From: Rebecca billardiae RCC1528
Taxonomy: Eukaryota > Haptophyta
DNA: 64,000 nucleotides
Reading direction: 5' to 3'
Assembly (NCBI GenBank): GCA_965240325.2
Contig: OZ251226.1
Coordinates: forward strand, 2,108,001 to 2,172,000
Shown: in pieces, positions 32,261-44,100 of the stretch
Position numbering within the stretch: position 1 is the stretch's first letter
How the letters are laid out: the number at the start of each line of letters is the position of its first letter
Notes under the pieces: model-generated
What the model was told of the DNA's origin: nothing
What the model saw: only the letters and a program-made list of their open reading frames with translations
Database searches by the model: none
Made by a program: the position numbers and the translations under genes

Positions 32261-35200
32261 CTACGCCGAGAGCTGCCCGTGGCCGTGAGCGGGCTCGCCG
32301 AGGCGGCTGGACGTCGACCTCTGCCTGCTCGATGGCGGGTCGTGCGACGGCTGGCGCCCGGCGGCGAGGATGCCCGACTGAGCCGGGCGCGCGCTCGTGG
32401 CGTCGGTCGCCGGCGGCTCGGTCCGCGCCGAGTCAGGCCGCCCAGCCTCCGTGTCGAGCGCGTGCACGCGCGCGAGCGCGAGCCGCAGGAAGGTGCGGTG
32501 GTCCGCGTACAGGCTGACGGCTGCGCTCGAGGCGCCGCGCCCGCCGAGCGCGCGCGCCGGGGTGGGCTCGGCCGCGTCGTCGAGCAGCAGCTCGTCGCTC
32601 AGGTCGAGCCAGCTCGCCGCCGACGTGCTCGAGCCGCCGCGCAGCGCCACGCGCTCCGCGAGCGCGTCGTCGCGGATGAAGAAGAGGCCGACGGTCGTCT
32701 CCATCCACGCGTTGTCGGTGTTGCGCGGGTCATCCACGTAGCCCTCGTACACGCGCTCGCCCCCCGAGGCGAAGACCTCGTCGAGCGCGTCCTCCAGGTC
32801 CGCCTTGGCCTGCGCCTCCGTGTGCGACGCGGCCGCCTCCGTGAACTCGCGCCGCAGCGCCTCGGGCGCGAGCTCGCCGTCCGTCACCATGCCGCCGGGG
32901 ATGGCCCAAGCGCCCACGTCCGCGCGCTTGATGGCTGCCACTTGGTAGCCGCGCGCGCCACCGGCGGCGGCGGCGGCGTCGCCGCGAGCAGGCGCGCGGC
33001 GGATCACGACGGGGTCGGCCGCCTGCGGCGCGGGCGCGAGGGTGCAGGGGCGAGGCGGCGGCGGCGAGGGGTGAGTGGGACGAGCGCGCGCGACCGCCGC
33101 ACGCGCCGCACGCGCGGCGCGCGACGGCGCGCGCTCGCGCTCGCGCCGCGGCGGCGCGCACGCACATGGTTGGGGCCCCATTTGCCAAGCAGCCCGCGCC
33201 CTGTGGTGCCCGTGCGGCCGCGCGGGTTGAGCGGCCTGCCGATGGCCGAGAGCACGATCTCCTGCTCGAACGAGCGGCGGTGCCGGAAGTCCACGCCCGT
33301 CGCGTCCGCCGGGTCCGCCCACGCGGGCGGCTGGCCCCGGCCGCCCGCGCCCGCGCCCGCGCCCGCGCCTGCGCCGAGGACGCTCGCGTGCGTGAACTCG
33401 ATCGGTTCGTACGACGTCCACTCGACCTCCCAGGGCACCTTGCCGTCGGGCACGGCGGCGCGCTTGTCCTTGTACGCCGCGTTCTGCGTCGAGCGCGCGC
33501 GCGCGTGCAGCGGCACGCCCGCGCGCACGCGCGAGCGCGGCACGCGCTCCGACGCGCCGCGCAGCATGCCGAGCGTGTGAGCGATCGCGCCCAGCTTGGC
33601 GTGGATTGCCTCGCGGTCCTCGAGCCGCTGGAGCTGGAGCGTGCGCACGTCGCGCGCGACGGCGGAGACGCGCGCGCCCACGTCCTCGCGCGCGCGCCGC
33701 TCCATGTCCTCCGCCAGCGCGTAGAAGGCGCGCGTCTCGTCGCGAGACTCGTTGCCCGTGTCCGGCTTGGTGCCGGGTGCGCGCACGCCGCCCGCGCTGC
33801 GCCGCCGCTGCTGCTGCGCGTCCGCGGCCGCGCGCCCGTCCGGCGGCGGCGGCGGCGGCGGCGGCTGCGGCGCGCCGCCGCCCGCGCGCGAGGCGAGGCG
33901 CGTCGCGCCGACGAGCGGCGCGACGAGCAGGTTGAGCGGCGGCGGCGTGCGCGCGAGCACCGTGTCCACGTAGTCGACGAGCAGCATGTGTGCATACTGC
34001 CACTCAATGGCCGCCTGCGCGTTCACCTCGACGTAGGTATCCGTCATCATCGCGATCAGCAAGTTGAGGAGGAGCACCTGCGCGACGACGAGGAGGACGA
34101 TGAGCAGCACGGCGGGGAGGAGCGTGCGCTCGCCCTCGAGCGCGTTCACGGAGAAGTCGCCGAACTAAGCGCGCAGCCGCGAGGCGGACGGGCGGGCGCG
34201 CGCGGAGGCGTGAGCGAGCGTCGCCGCGCGCGCCGCGGCCGCGCGGTGCGCGCGCGGGTGCGCGGCGCGCGCGCGGCCGCGCGGCGCGCGCGCACCAGCG
34301 CCCAGACGGGGATGAAGGAGGGCCCGACGGCGCCGGTGAACTGGATGTTCTGCGCCAGCCCGTCCGTCTCGAACTCGATCAGCTCCGGGTCCTCGACGAG
34401 CGAGTACTTGGGCGCGAGCGCCGTGAAGGCGAGCCCAAAGCCAACCAGCAGACACGCCATCACCGCCGCCCAACGCGACACGTTGCGCGCCGCCATCTCC
34501 ACCATCACGATCACGAGCATGCCCACGCTGTGCAGCTGCATGAGCGTCTCGCCGACGAAGCGGAGGAAGGCGACGAGCGACGCGCCCGACAGCGCGAGCG
34601 GGAACACCCAGCCCGTCAGCACGTCGCGCAGCGCGCCCACCCGGCCGTGGCCGCCCGTGCCGCCCTCGCCGGCGCCGTCCGCGCCGTGCGCAAAGCCGGG
34701 CGCCTCGAGCGCGGCGAGGGCGAGGAACGCGACGCGCAGGCTGGTGATGGTCGCGGTGCAGAGCAGCAGCAAAGGGTCGAGCCACGCCCACGCGGGGCGC
34801 AGCCCGCGCCTCGCCCACGCGCGCCGCGCGCGCAGCGTCGCCGCCCAGTCGAGCTGCAGCCCGAGCGTCCACGCGGCGAACGCGCACTCGAGCCCAACCT
34901 GGCGCGCGGACGTGGGTCGCGCGCCGAGCGCGTGCGGCGCCGAGATCGATGTGGAGGCGATGAGCAGCGTGAGGACGAGCGCGAAGCCGACGTGGGTGAC
35001 GAGCGCGCGCGCCCAGAACTTGACCGCAGGGATCGCGTACGCGTCGTGGAACGCGGGCGCGCGCTTCTCCGAGCGGTGCTCCACCGCGGCCACCCAGCGC
35101 GTGCCGAGCGCCGCGGTCGCCCACCCGAACGGGAGCACGGCCTTGAGCAGCACCTGCGCGGGCGGCGCCGAGTCGTCGACGAGGCGGACGGCGTGGCCGT

Positions 35201-38200
35201 GCCCCGCCCAGCGGCGCGCGGTGATGAGCGCGCAGTAGCGGTGCGCGGTGAACGACTTGGCGCGCAGCGCCATCGCCAGCTCCAGCGCCGTCACGCCGCA
35301 CACCGGCTGCTTGAGCACCGCCTCCGCGACGTGGAACACCGTCCGTTTGTCGCTCGGCGCTGGCCGCACGTGTTCTAACAGATCGAGCGCCGTGCGCGAC
35401 CAGTGCTCGGCGATGCGCTCGAGCTCGGCGCGGTGCTTCCGCCCCTGCGCCGACGCGGCCAGCCGGTTCGCGATCTCCGCCGCGAGCAGCGCCAGCCGCA
35501 GGTGCTGCTTGCTGAAGCGCCACAGCACCTCGGCCAGCAGCTCGTCACCCATCAGGACCGACCAATAAAAAACGTCCTCTAGCCGGCAGCGCAGCGGCGG
35601 CGCGCGCGCGTGCGCGAGCGGCTGGCGCGCGGCGTGCGCGCGCGGGGCGGAGCTCGCGAGGAGCGCGAACGGGGCGGGCTTGGGCGCCGCCGACGCCGGC
35701 GGCGTCACCGCGCCCGCGGGCGTCGTCGAGAGCTCCGAGGCCGAGCCGCCGTGGCCAGAGCCGTGGCCGGACGAAGGCCCGTGCGCGAGCGGCGGCAACG
35801 GGTGCGGGTCACCAGCGCCGACAGCCCCGCCGCCGTTGAGCGCGGAGGGCGGGTGCGGCGCGGCGCCGTTGAGCGCGGAGAGGCGCACGAGCCTGCCCGC
35901 GCCGCCGCCCGCGCCGCCGTCGCGCCCGCCCGCGCCGCCGCTCGAGAAGAAGTCCATCTGGTGGTGCTCGGGCGAGAGCCACTCGTCGATGAAGTGCGCA
36001 AAGTGGCCGCCCGCGCGGAGCATCCACGCCTCGGCCGCGCGCAGCGCCTCGCCCTCCTCCGGCAGCGGGATGCTGAGCCCGGAGCGCAGCGCGCGGCGGA
36101 TCTCGACGGGCGCGACGCCGGCAAACGCCGCGCTCGGCACCTCCGCCCCCGCCGCGCCGCCCTTGGGGGGCCCACCGCCGGCGGCGGCCGCCGCGGCCGC
36201 GGCCGCCGCGGCCGCGGAGCGGTGCGCCTCGATCTCGAGATTGAGCGAGTGCACCACCTTGCCCTGCAGCGAGGCGAAGGCGCGGAAGCGGTTCTTCTCG
36301 GCGAGCATGTACAGCCGGGAGAGCGCGATGCGGCGCACGTCCGCGCCGCCCGCGAGCAGCGTCGACACCACCTCCGCACGCTGCAGCTCGAGCGCGAGCT
36401 GCAGCGCCGCCGCCATCGACTCGCGCTTGCGCCGGACGAGCGCGCGCCCGGCCGCGCCCTCGCCGTGCAGCCCGCCGCTGCGCGCCGAGTCGGCGGGCGG
36501 CGCGGCGGCGCCGTCGAGGCCGGGCGCGGCGCGCCGCCCCTTCGACGCGGCGTGCGCGTGCGCCGACGGCCGCGCGAGCAGCTTCGCCACCATCTCCGGG
36601 TGGTCCCACTTGACGGCGAGCTCGAGCAGCCGCAGCGTCGGCAGCGCCGGGTCCCGTGCAACCGCGGACAGGATGGAGCGAGAGATGTCGGTCGTCGAGT
36701 CCGCCTCGAGCTCGAAGACCTCGATGAGCTCGCGCCGCGTGTGCAGCGTGCGCAGTCGGCCGAGCGCCGTCGCCGACGAGAAGTTCGCGCGGATCGAGTC
36801 GTCCGCGCGCAGCAGCAGACGCTCGAGCTTGGTGAGGTGGTGGAGCGCCCGCTCGAGCGCGTTGCGCGCAGTGCGCACGACCGCCTTGCGGCCGGCGAGC
36901 AGCGCGGCCGAGCCGGCCGGCGTGGAGGCGACGTCCGCCTCGGCGCGCGCGAGCGCCGCCTGCGCCGCGGACACCGCCTCCGCCGCCTGCTCGATCTCCT
37001 CCTCCTCGTGCTTCTCGCGCGTGAGGAAGTCCCGGATCGCGCTCGCCGCGCCGAGCGAGTCGCCCACCACGACCACCGGCATGTTGCGCTCGACCGCAAA
37101 CACGACCGTCTGCAGCGTGTTCGGCCCGCCCTGCACGACGAGCAGCACGGCGGGGACGTGCACCTCGCTCCCGCTGCCGCCGACGCCGGCGGCGCCGCCC
37201 GCCGCCGCGCCGCCCTCGCCCTCGCCCGCGCCCTCGCCCGCGCTCGAGGCGAACGAGGACAGGTCACGCCGAGGCGGCGCGAGCGGCGGCGCGGCGACCG
37301 AGCCGCGCCGCTCGGCGCGCTGCGCCTCGGCCTGCTCCTTCACCCGCCGCGCGTACGCGAGCTGCACGTCGAGGCCCAGCTCGATCTCCCCGCCCCACGC
37401 GCGCGCGCCCGCGTGCCCCGTGTCCATCAGCAGGAAGTGCGTGTGGTGCGGCTCGAGCGCCGCCTGCGCGGGCGTGTTCAGCGCCTCGGTGTACACGTAG
37501 TCGACCGTGAGCGACTCGGCGCGCGAGCCGGGGGCGGCGGCGGCGGCGTGGCGCGCGCGCCGACGCGCGGGCGAGCCGCGCGCCCCGCGGCCCGCCTCGT
37601 GCTCCTCGCCCTCGGCGGCGCTGTGCGGCGTGTCCGAGCCGCCGCCGTCGCGCGCGCGCGAGCCGTCGCCGGCCGCGCCCTCGCCCTCGTCGCTGTCGAG
37701 CACGTCGTCGTCGTCGTCGTCGTCATCGTCGGACGAGTCGTCCGAGTCGGCGGCACGCGAGAGCTTGGGCGCGGTGGGCGCGAGTTGGCGCAGCTTGCGC
37801 TCGATCTGCGTGCGGCCCACCACGTTGCCGAAGACGGACGTGCCGATCAGCGGGATGTCGGGGTGCGCGGCGAGCGCGTGGCCGACGTGCTTCATCACGC
37901 CCGACGCCATGCCACCCGTGAACACCCACGCGTTGGTGATCTGCGCGGCGCGCACGAGGCCCTCGCGGAAGACGCGCTGCACGCGTGGCAGCATCTTGAA
38001 GTCCTGCGCGCCGCCCGTCACCGAGATGAGCATGGTGGGCTTGCCGAAGATGTCGTCGACCATCCACGAGTCGTCGAGCATCCGCGCGAGCCGGTCGGCC
38101 ATCGCGAGCTTGAGCGGCTCATCGGCACCGTGCAGGTGGACGCGCGCCACCTTGGACGGCTCGCGCAGCTCGCCGCTCGAGCGGACCGCGGCGAACCGCA

Positions 38201-38258
38201 GGTTGCACTCGTGCAGGCGCACGTCCAGCCCCCCGCCCGCGCCCGATCGGTCCTTCAT
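32261..38258 (-). CDS. TRPM2-type cation channel with C-terminal NUDT9-like Nudix domain
   Basis: Exons on minus 38258-34296, 34164-33166 and 33022-32261 give 1,907 residues; both joins are phase 0. Residues ~60-400 are the TRPM N-terminal LSDAT/MHR1-2 region (PTMLISVTGGAQDFKMLPRV, WVFTGGMASGVMKHVG, PLIGTSVFGNVVGRTQ). Six membrane segments run ~1085-1365. The first splice rebuilds the pore, GPSFIPVWAL then FGDFSVN, followed by S6 ending LLLNLLIAMM. A coiled coil lies at ~1460-1530. The second splice rebuilds the NUDT9-homology domain: GRTGTTGRGLLGKWGPNH then AADPVVI, GAWAIPGGMV at ~1695, and YEGYVDDPRNTDNAWMET. The Nudix box reads REFTEA, not REFxEE. Animal TRPM2 is opened by ADP-ribose and calcium; choanoflagellate and cnidarian forms also hydrolyse ADP-ribose. 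At ~1,900 residues it exceeds human TRPM2 (~1,500), mostly through low-complexity insertions. Confidence 0.92.
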
Positions 38259-38634
38259 GCTGGCCCTTTCAAAGAGATATATGATCTAGCTGCAGAATGA
38301 TGTCAAGAACTCTAGCTATTTCTTTGACCACGTCGTTAATATGTCTCCGTACTCGAAAGGCCAATTTTTTCAAAGGTGGGTAATGTTTTTGGACTCATTC
38401 TATGATTTAACGACACAGGTAGGACGACGCGGGTCTCCTGATTCGTCGGCGGCAGTGCCCGATCGTCGACACGAAGTCGGCGTTGGTGGCAGAGCATAGC
38501 CTGCACCGCGATCGGATTGCTTGAGCGCGGCCTTGAGCTGCTGGAGCGCGATCCACCTGCGCTGCGCGGCTCGCATGGCCCTGCTGTGCCCCGAGCGAGG
38601 GCGATGGTGCAGGTCCGGATGTCAGCTGGCAGTC
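38259..38634. other. Upstream region of the TRPM2-like gene
   Basis: 376 bp. The 150 bp nearest the start codon are AT-rich (for example TTAATATGTCTCCG and ATTTTTTCAAAGG), which contrasts with the coding DNA and fits a promoter or 5'UTR. No gene is seen. Confidence 0.4.
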
Positions 38635-39393
38635 TCAGCCGCTGGTAGCAGCTGGTCGTACCTGCCCCGTGCTCCCCGGGCGGTCGCGTACGCGCTTGCC
38701 GCTCGAGCCAGCTGGCTGGCTGGCGGCGGCTGGCGCTGCGGCGTCGTCCAGGGTGCGCTTCGTCCGCTGCTGCGGCAGCTCCTCGTCGTCCAAGTCGTCG
38801 CCCGGGGGCGAGTCTCGGTCCTCGTGGAGCGGGGCAGCAGGGACTGGCGTGGGTGCAGCGGTCGGTGCCAGGCGCGCCGCCTTGCGCGCCTGGCGTTCCT
38901 TGACGGCGCGGCGCGTCGAGGAGCGACGGCTCGATGGAGAACGAATCCGTCGGCCCTCGGCGTCGCGCCGTTGCCCGCGCTTCCCACGCCGGGGCTTCTT
39001 CTTCCGCTTCTGAGAGTGCTGCTGCTCGTCGTTCGCCTGCAGCGCCTCAGCGTCCGAGCCCTGCGCGGCGGGCGGGCGCACCGGCGAGGCCGGCGTGCGC
39101 GCTGCGTGCTGGGCGGTCCGCGGGGGAGCAGTAGGAGGCACGCCACGACCTCCCTTGCGCCGCCGGCGGGGGCCGGCGGTTTTTCCCTGTGGAGAAGCAG
39201 GGCCAGCCTCCTGCGTGGCCGTCCTGGCGATGGAGTGCGTCAGCCGCGTGCCATCCGCAAGCGTGATGGTCCACCAGCGCGAGAGGCCATCCGCGGCGGT
39301 GCGCTTCGATCCGTCACACAGTGCGCGGTCGGAGAAGCGCAGCTCGCCGGGGAAAGTCCCCTCGGGCTCGGTGTTCGTGGCGACGCTGGGCAT
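38635..39393 (-). CDS. Basic low-complexity protein, probably nuclear; function unknown
   Basis: 252 residues. Residues ~10-60 are complex sequence (FPGELRFSDRALCDGSKRT, then SRWWTITLADGTRLTHSIAR) that reads like a small beta-rich domain. The remainder is Arg/Lys/Ala/Pro-rich with several nuclear-localisation-like clusters (QKRKKKPRRGKRGQRR) and an acidic patch (DDLDDEELPQQR). It lies upstream of the TRPM2-like gene on the same strand, 376 bp from its start. I recognise no family. The codon composition and the ordered N-terminal piece favour a real gene, but the opposite strand is also open, so certainty is moderate. Confidence 0.45.
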   Translation of the reverse strand: MPSVATNTEPEGTFPGELRFSDRALCDGSKRTAADGLSRWWTITLADGTRLTHSIARTATQEAGPASPQGKTAGPRRRRKGGRGVPPTAPPRTAQHAARTPASPVRPPAAQGSDAEALQANDEQQHSQKRKKKPRRGKRGQRRDAEGRRIRSPSSRRSSTRRAVKERQARKAARLAPTAAPTPVPAAPLHEDRDSPPGDDLDDEELPQQRTKRTLDDAAAPAAASQPAGSSGKRVRDRPGSTGQVRPAATSG

Positions 39394-41152
39394 CCTCGGT
39401 CTACGTGGCCATGCTGGGAGTCATCAAGCGCGCATAAGTCGAAAGTCGGGCCGCCCGCCGGCCGCCGCCGCCGCCGCCGGGTGGACCAAGGGCGTAAACT
39501 TTATAGCCGGACTCACACCAACTTCTATGAAAGTAACGTAAATAATTAAGCATATGCCGTTACACTCGTATCATGATATGCGGGTCCGGACGGAACATCT
39601 CAACTTTCATGTGATATCTCGTCATCGATCTCGCTCATAAGCGCTCACAGCGTGGGCCGAGTGGCGCCTGCGCCGGCAAGGCGCCGGTCCAAGTTGAAAG
39701 TGGCCTCGAACTCCCGATCTTGACCGACGACGACGGTCGACCTCGGAGGCCACTCCACCGAAATCGAGCCCGTCCAGGGCTTCGGCCGCCCACTGGCGTC
39801 CAGGGCTTAGCCCTGGACGCGCCGAGCGCGTCCAGGGCTCCGCTCGCCAGCGCGAGATAGTATTGAGCTCATAGGCGATGCCGCCGCGCCGCGTGCGCGC
39901 GCTCCGTCTCGCGCTGGCTGCGGCCGCGAGCGCGTGCGGCGAGCCGTCGCGTGCGGTCGCGCACCGGCGCTGAGGTATGGCGTGCCCATCCGTGCCCTTG
40001 GCTCGTGCCCGCGCGCCCTCCTCCGCCGCTGCGGGGCGCGCGTGTGGTCGCGCCGCCTCGCTCGCTGGGCGCACCGAAAGCGCGAGCGCGCAACGAGTCA
40101 CCTGTGGCGTGTCGGACCCAGCGCGTGCGCGCCTGGCGTGTGGTTTGTGTTTGACATGGCCCTGGTCACGCGCGGCGCCGGCCGTGCCCAGCGTCTGACC
40201 GCGCGCAACGCGCATAGTACTGGTGGTTCCGGCTAGGGTCGAGCTGACCCCTCGGGGCTCGGCGGCACCCAGCCACTCGTAGGCGGTCGCGATGGGTCGA
40301 CGCGTCGGATGGGCGGCGGCTACACACCATGCTGGTCGCGCACTGCCGCGTGCAGGGCGGTTGCACGGTGACAAGTGCCCCCGCGATCGTGCCGCGCTCG
40401 GGTACGAACAGGAGCGGTATGTTGCATGCGTGCCGCCGGCAGGTGGCGAGCTGGGGCGTGCTGGTCGGTGTGGCTGACGGGCGCGCTCGCGCGCGTGGCA
40501 TGAGCGAGCGCGCCGCCGCCCAAGCGTGCCGCCCACGCCGCGCGCCGCGCGCCGCGCGCCGCGCGGCCTACGTCGCGTCGGCGCTCACGCGGCCGGCAGC
40601 TCCGGACGGCAGCGTGACTGGTCCGAGTGGCTGTCGTGTGCCAGCTGCAGAGCTGGTCCTTACTAGTACGCGAAATGGGCGGCGGGTGACGAGGTTGATA
40701 GCCACGGCCTTGCGTCTGTGGGCGTCCGCATGCCGCGTGTCTTCTCGTACCCTGAAGTACGTCATTGCCAACGGATTCTGCGGTGATATCAGCACAGCGG
40801 GCTGACTGACGTCCGCGGCAAACCCTTGGCGCAGGCTCGGGTAGATGACTATGAAGATGGCCGGTCGCAAGACACGTGAACAGTACAGTAAGCCCTGGAC
40901 GCCAGTGGGCGGCCGAAGCCCTGGACGGGCTCGATTTCGGTGGAGTGGCCTCGGTCGCTCCCCTCGGTCGCTCGACCACTCCGAACCCGCGTGCTGCCGT
41001 GCTCGGAAAGGCGCGAGATCAAGTACGTGCGCTTTTCGCGACGGGCCGCCGAGCTGCGCTGCGAACGCTCGACGACGCTGGCCCGGCCCGGCGAGCTTCG
41101 GGCGCACACGTCGTGGACGCGCCCTCACGTGTCGAGCAGGACGCCGGTCTCG
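39394..41152. other. Intergenic region containing the 64-bp-TIR element
   Basis: Apart from the inverted-repeat element at 39746-40952 nothing is recognised. 40953-41152 is the 5' flank of the giant gene; its last ~100 bp are shared with the paralog upstream region. In-frame ATGs before 41153 (for example 40940) exist but fall inside the element arm. Confidence 0.5.
39746..40952. mobile_element. 1.2-kb element with 64-bp perfect terminal inverted repeats
   Basis: 39746-39809 (starting GAGGCCACTCCACCGAAATC) is repeated in inverted orientation at 40889-40952 with no mismatch that I can see over 64 bp. Each arm itself contains a short internal repeat of CGTCCAGGGCTT-like sequence. No transposase frame is visible in between. 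The arrangement is that of a MITE or other non-autonomous DNA element, lying ~200 bp upstream of the start of the giant FG-GAP gene. No convincing target-site duplication was found. Confidence 0.7.
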
Positions 41153-44100
41153 ATGCGAGCAGCTCGCCCCGCACCACTCGCTCGGCGCGCCTGCCACCGG
41201 GCGCGCTGCGCGCTCCTGCTCTCGCTTGTCGCCTTCACGCAGCTACCCGCAGCATCAGCCGTCATTCCGGATCCGGTGCTGAGCGAGCAGAAGATCTCGT
41301 CGACGACCGGCGGCCTGAGCGCGACGCTGGCGAACCACAGCCGCTTCGGCTGGCGAGTGAAGCCCCTCGGCGACTTTGACGGCGACGGCGTCCAAGACCT
41401 GATCGTCGGCGCGCCGCCAGACACGCCGGCGGGCGGCACGGCCGGCGGCGCGGCGTACCTGCTGTACATGAAGAGCGACGGCACGGTGAAGGACGAGCGC
41501 GAGCTCACCCTCGGCGGCGCCATCCAGCTCGGCCACGGCGTCGGCACGCTCGGCGACGTGGACGGCGACAACGTGACCGACGTGATGCTCGGAGACGTTT
41601 GGCAGAGCGACGGCGGCCAGTTCCGCTCGGGCGCTGCGTACGTCGTGTTCCTCACTGCCGGCGGCACGGTCAAGGGCTCGCAGAAGATCTCGAACACCGC
41701 GGGCGGGCTGACGACCTTCCTGACCGGCAACAGCTTCTTCGGCTCGGACGTGGCCGGTCTGGGCGACCTCGACGGCGACGGCGTGCCCGACGCGCTCGTG
41801 GGGGCGCGCGCCGCCAACCGCGCGTTCACGCTCCTGCTGAACGCGGACGGCACCGTGAAGGCGGAGGTGGAGCACACGGGCATTGACAACTTTGGGATGG
41901 GCGTCGCGCCGCTGGGCGACCTCGACGGCGACGGTGTGATGGACGTGATCATCGGCGCGTCGCGCGACGACGACTCTGGCGGGAACGCGGGCGCGGCGTT
42001 CGTGCTCTTCCTCAACTCGAACGGCACGGTGCGGTTTTCGCAGAAGATCTCCGAGCTCGAGGGCGGCGGCCCGCCGCTGGACGGTAGTGACAACTTTGGC
42101 ACGAGCGTGGGCGGTCACGGCGTCGACGTGGACGGCGACGGCGTGCCGGACGCGATCGTGGGCGCGCCGTCGATCGACGGTGATCAGGAAGGCACCGTGT
42201 ACCTGCTCTTCCTGCGCACCGACGGCACGGTCCGGCACTACGACACGATCGCGAGCGGCGTGGGCGGCTTCTCCTCCGGGCTGGTCGACGGCCACGCGTT
42301 TGGGCGGGGCGTGGCGCTGCTCGCCAACTTCTCGGGCGACGGGCGCACGTACGCCGCGGCGGGCGCGCCGTTGGACGACGATCCTGGCACCGACGCGGGC
42401 GCGCTGTACATGATCGAGCTCTCGGGGTCCACGCCGCCGCCGCCCAGCCCGCCGCCCAGCCCGCCGCCCAGCCCGCCGCCCAGCCCGCCGCCAGACCCGC
42501 CGGCCGGGGTGCCGCCTGCTGCGCCAGCTGGTGCGCCGACCCCGCCGCCCAGCCCGCCGCCCAGCCCGCCGCCCAGCCCGCCGCCCAGCCCGCCGCCCAG
42601 CCCGCCGCCCAGCCCGCCGCCCAGCCCGCCGCCCAGCCCGCCGCCGAGGCCGCCGCCCCCGCCGAGCCCGCCGCCCTCACCACCGACCCCGCCCAGCCCG
42701 CCCTCGCCGCCGCCCGAGACGGTGCTGTCCACGCAGAAGATCTCGCCGACGGCCGGCGGCCTGAGCGCGACGCTGGCGAACCACAGCCGCTTCGGCTGGC
42801 GAGTGAAGCCCCTCGGCGACTTTGACGGCGACGGCGTCCAAGACCTGATCGTCGGCGCGCCGCCAGACACGCCGGCGGGCGGCACGGCCGGCGGCGCGGC
42901 GTACCTGCTGTACATGAAGAGCGACGGCACGGTGAAGGACGAGCGCGAGCTCACCCTCGGCGGCGCCATCCAGCTCGGCCACGGCGTCGGCACGCTCGGC
43001 GACGTGGACGGCGACAACGTGACCGACGTGATGCTCGGAGACGTTTGGCAGAGCGACGGCGGCCAGTTCCGCTCGGGCGCTGCGTACGTCGTGTTCCTCA
43101 CTGCCGGCGGCACGGTCAAGGGCTCGCAGAAGATCTCGAACACCGCGGGCGGGCTGACGACCTTCCTGACCGGCAACAGCTTCTTCGGCTCGGACGTGGC
43201 CGGTCTGGGCGACCTCGACGGCGACGGCGTGCCCGACGCGCTCGTGGGGGCGCGCGCCGCCAACCGCGCGTTCACGCTCCTGCTGAACGCGGACGGCACC
43301 GTGAAGGCGGAGGTGGAGCACACGGGCATTGACAACTTTGGGATGGGCGTCGCGCCGCTGGGCGACCTCGACGGCGACGGTGTGATGGACGTGATCATCG
43401 GCGCGTCGCGCGACGACGACTCTGGCGGGAACGCGGGCGCGGCGTTCGTGCTCTTCCTCAACTCGAACGGCACGGTGCGGTTTTCGCAGAAGATCTCCGA
43501 GCTCGAGGGCGGCGGCCCGCCGCTGGACGGTAGTGACAACTTTGGCACGAGCGTGGGCGGTCACGGCGTCGACGTGGACGGCGACGGCGTGCCGGACGCG
43601 ATCGTGGGCGCGCCGTCGATCGACGGTGATCAGGAAGGCACCGTGTACCTGCTCTTCCTGCGCACCGACGGCACGGTCCGGCACTACGACACGATCGCGA
43701 GCGGCGTGGGCGGCTTCTCCTCCGGGCTGGTCGACGGCCACGCGTTTGGGCGGGGCGTGGCGCTGCTCGCCAACTTCTCGGGCGACGGGCGCACGTACGC
43801 CGCGGCGGGCGCGCCGTTGGACGACGATCCTGGCACCGACGCGGGCGCGCTGTACATGCTCGAGCTCTCGGGGTCCACGCCGCCGCCGCCCAGCCCGCCG
43901 CCCAGCCCGCCGCCCAGCCCGCCGCCCAGCCCGCCGCCAGACCCGCCGGCCGGGGTGCCGCCTGCTGCGCCAGCTGGTGCGCCGACCCCGCCGCCCAGCC
44001 CGCCGCCCAGCCCGCCGCCCAGCCCGCCGCCCAGCCCGCCGCCCAGCCCGCCGCCCAGCCCGCCGCCCAGCCCGCCGCCCAGCCCGCCGCCCAGCCCGCC

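Noticed and set aside
35610-38300. 896-codon open frame on plus opposite the TRPM2-like gene
   Set aside because: It is an antisense shadow caused by high GC: Arg/Ala-rich, without domains, while the minus strand carries clear TRPM homology.
38521-39549. 342-codon plus-strand frame
   Set aside because: It overlaps the basic minus-strand gene and has no domain or plausible composition. The minus frame is preferred, though only moderately.
40940-41152. Upstream start of the giant gene at 40940
   Set aside because: It lies inside the inverted-repeat arm. The start at 41153 gives a signal peptide and aligns with the paralog start.
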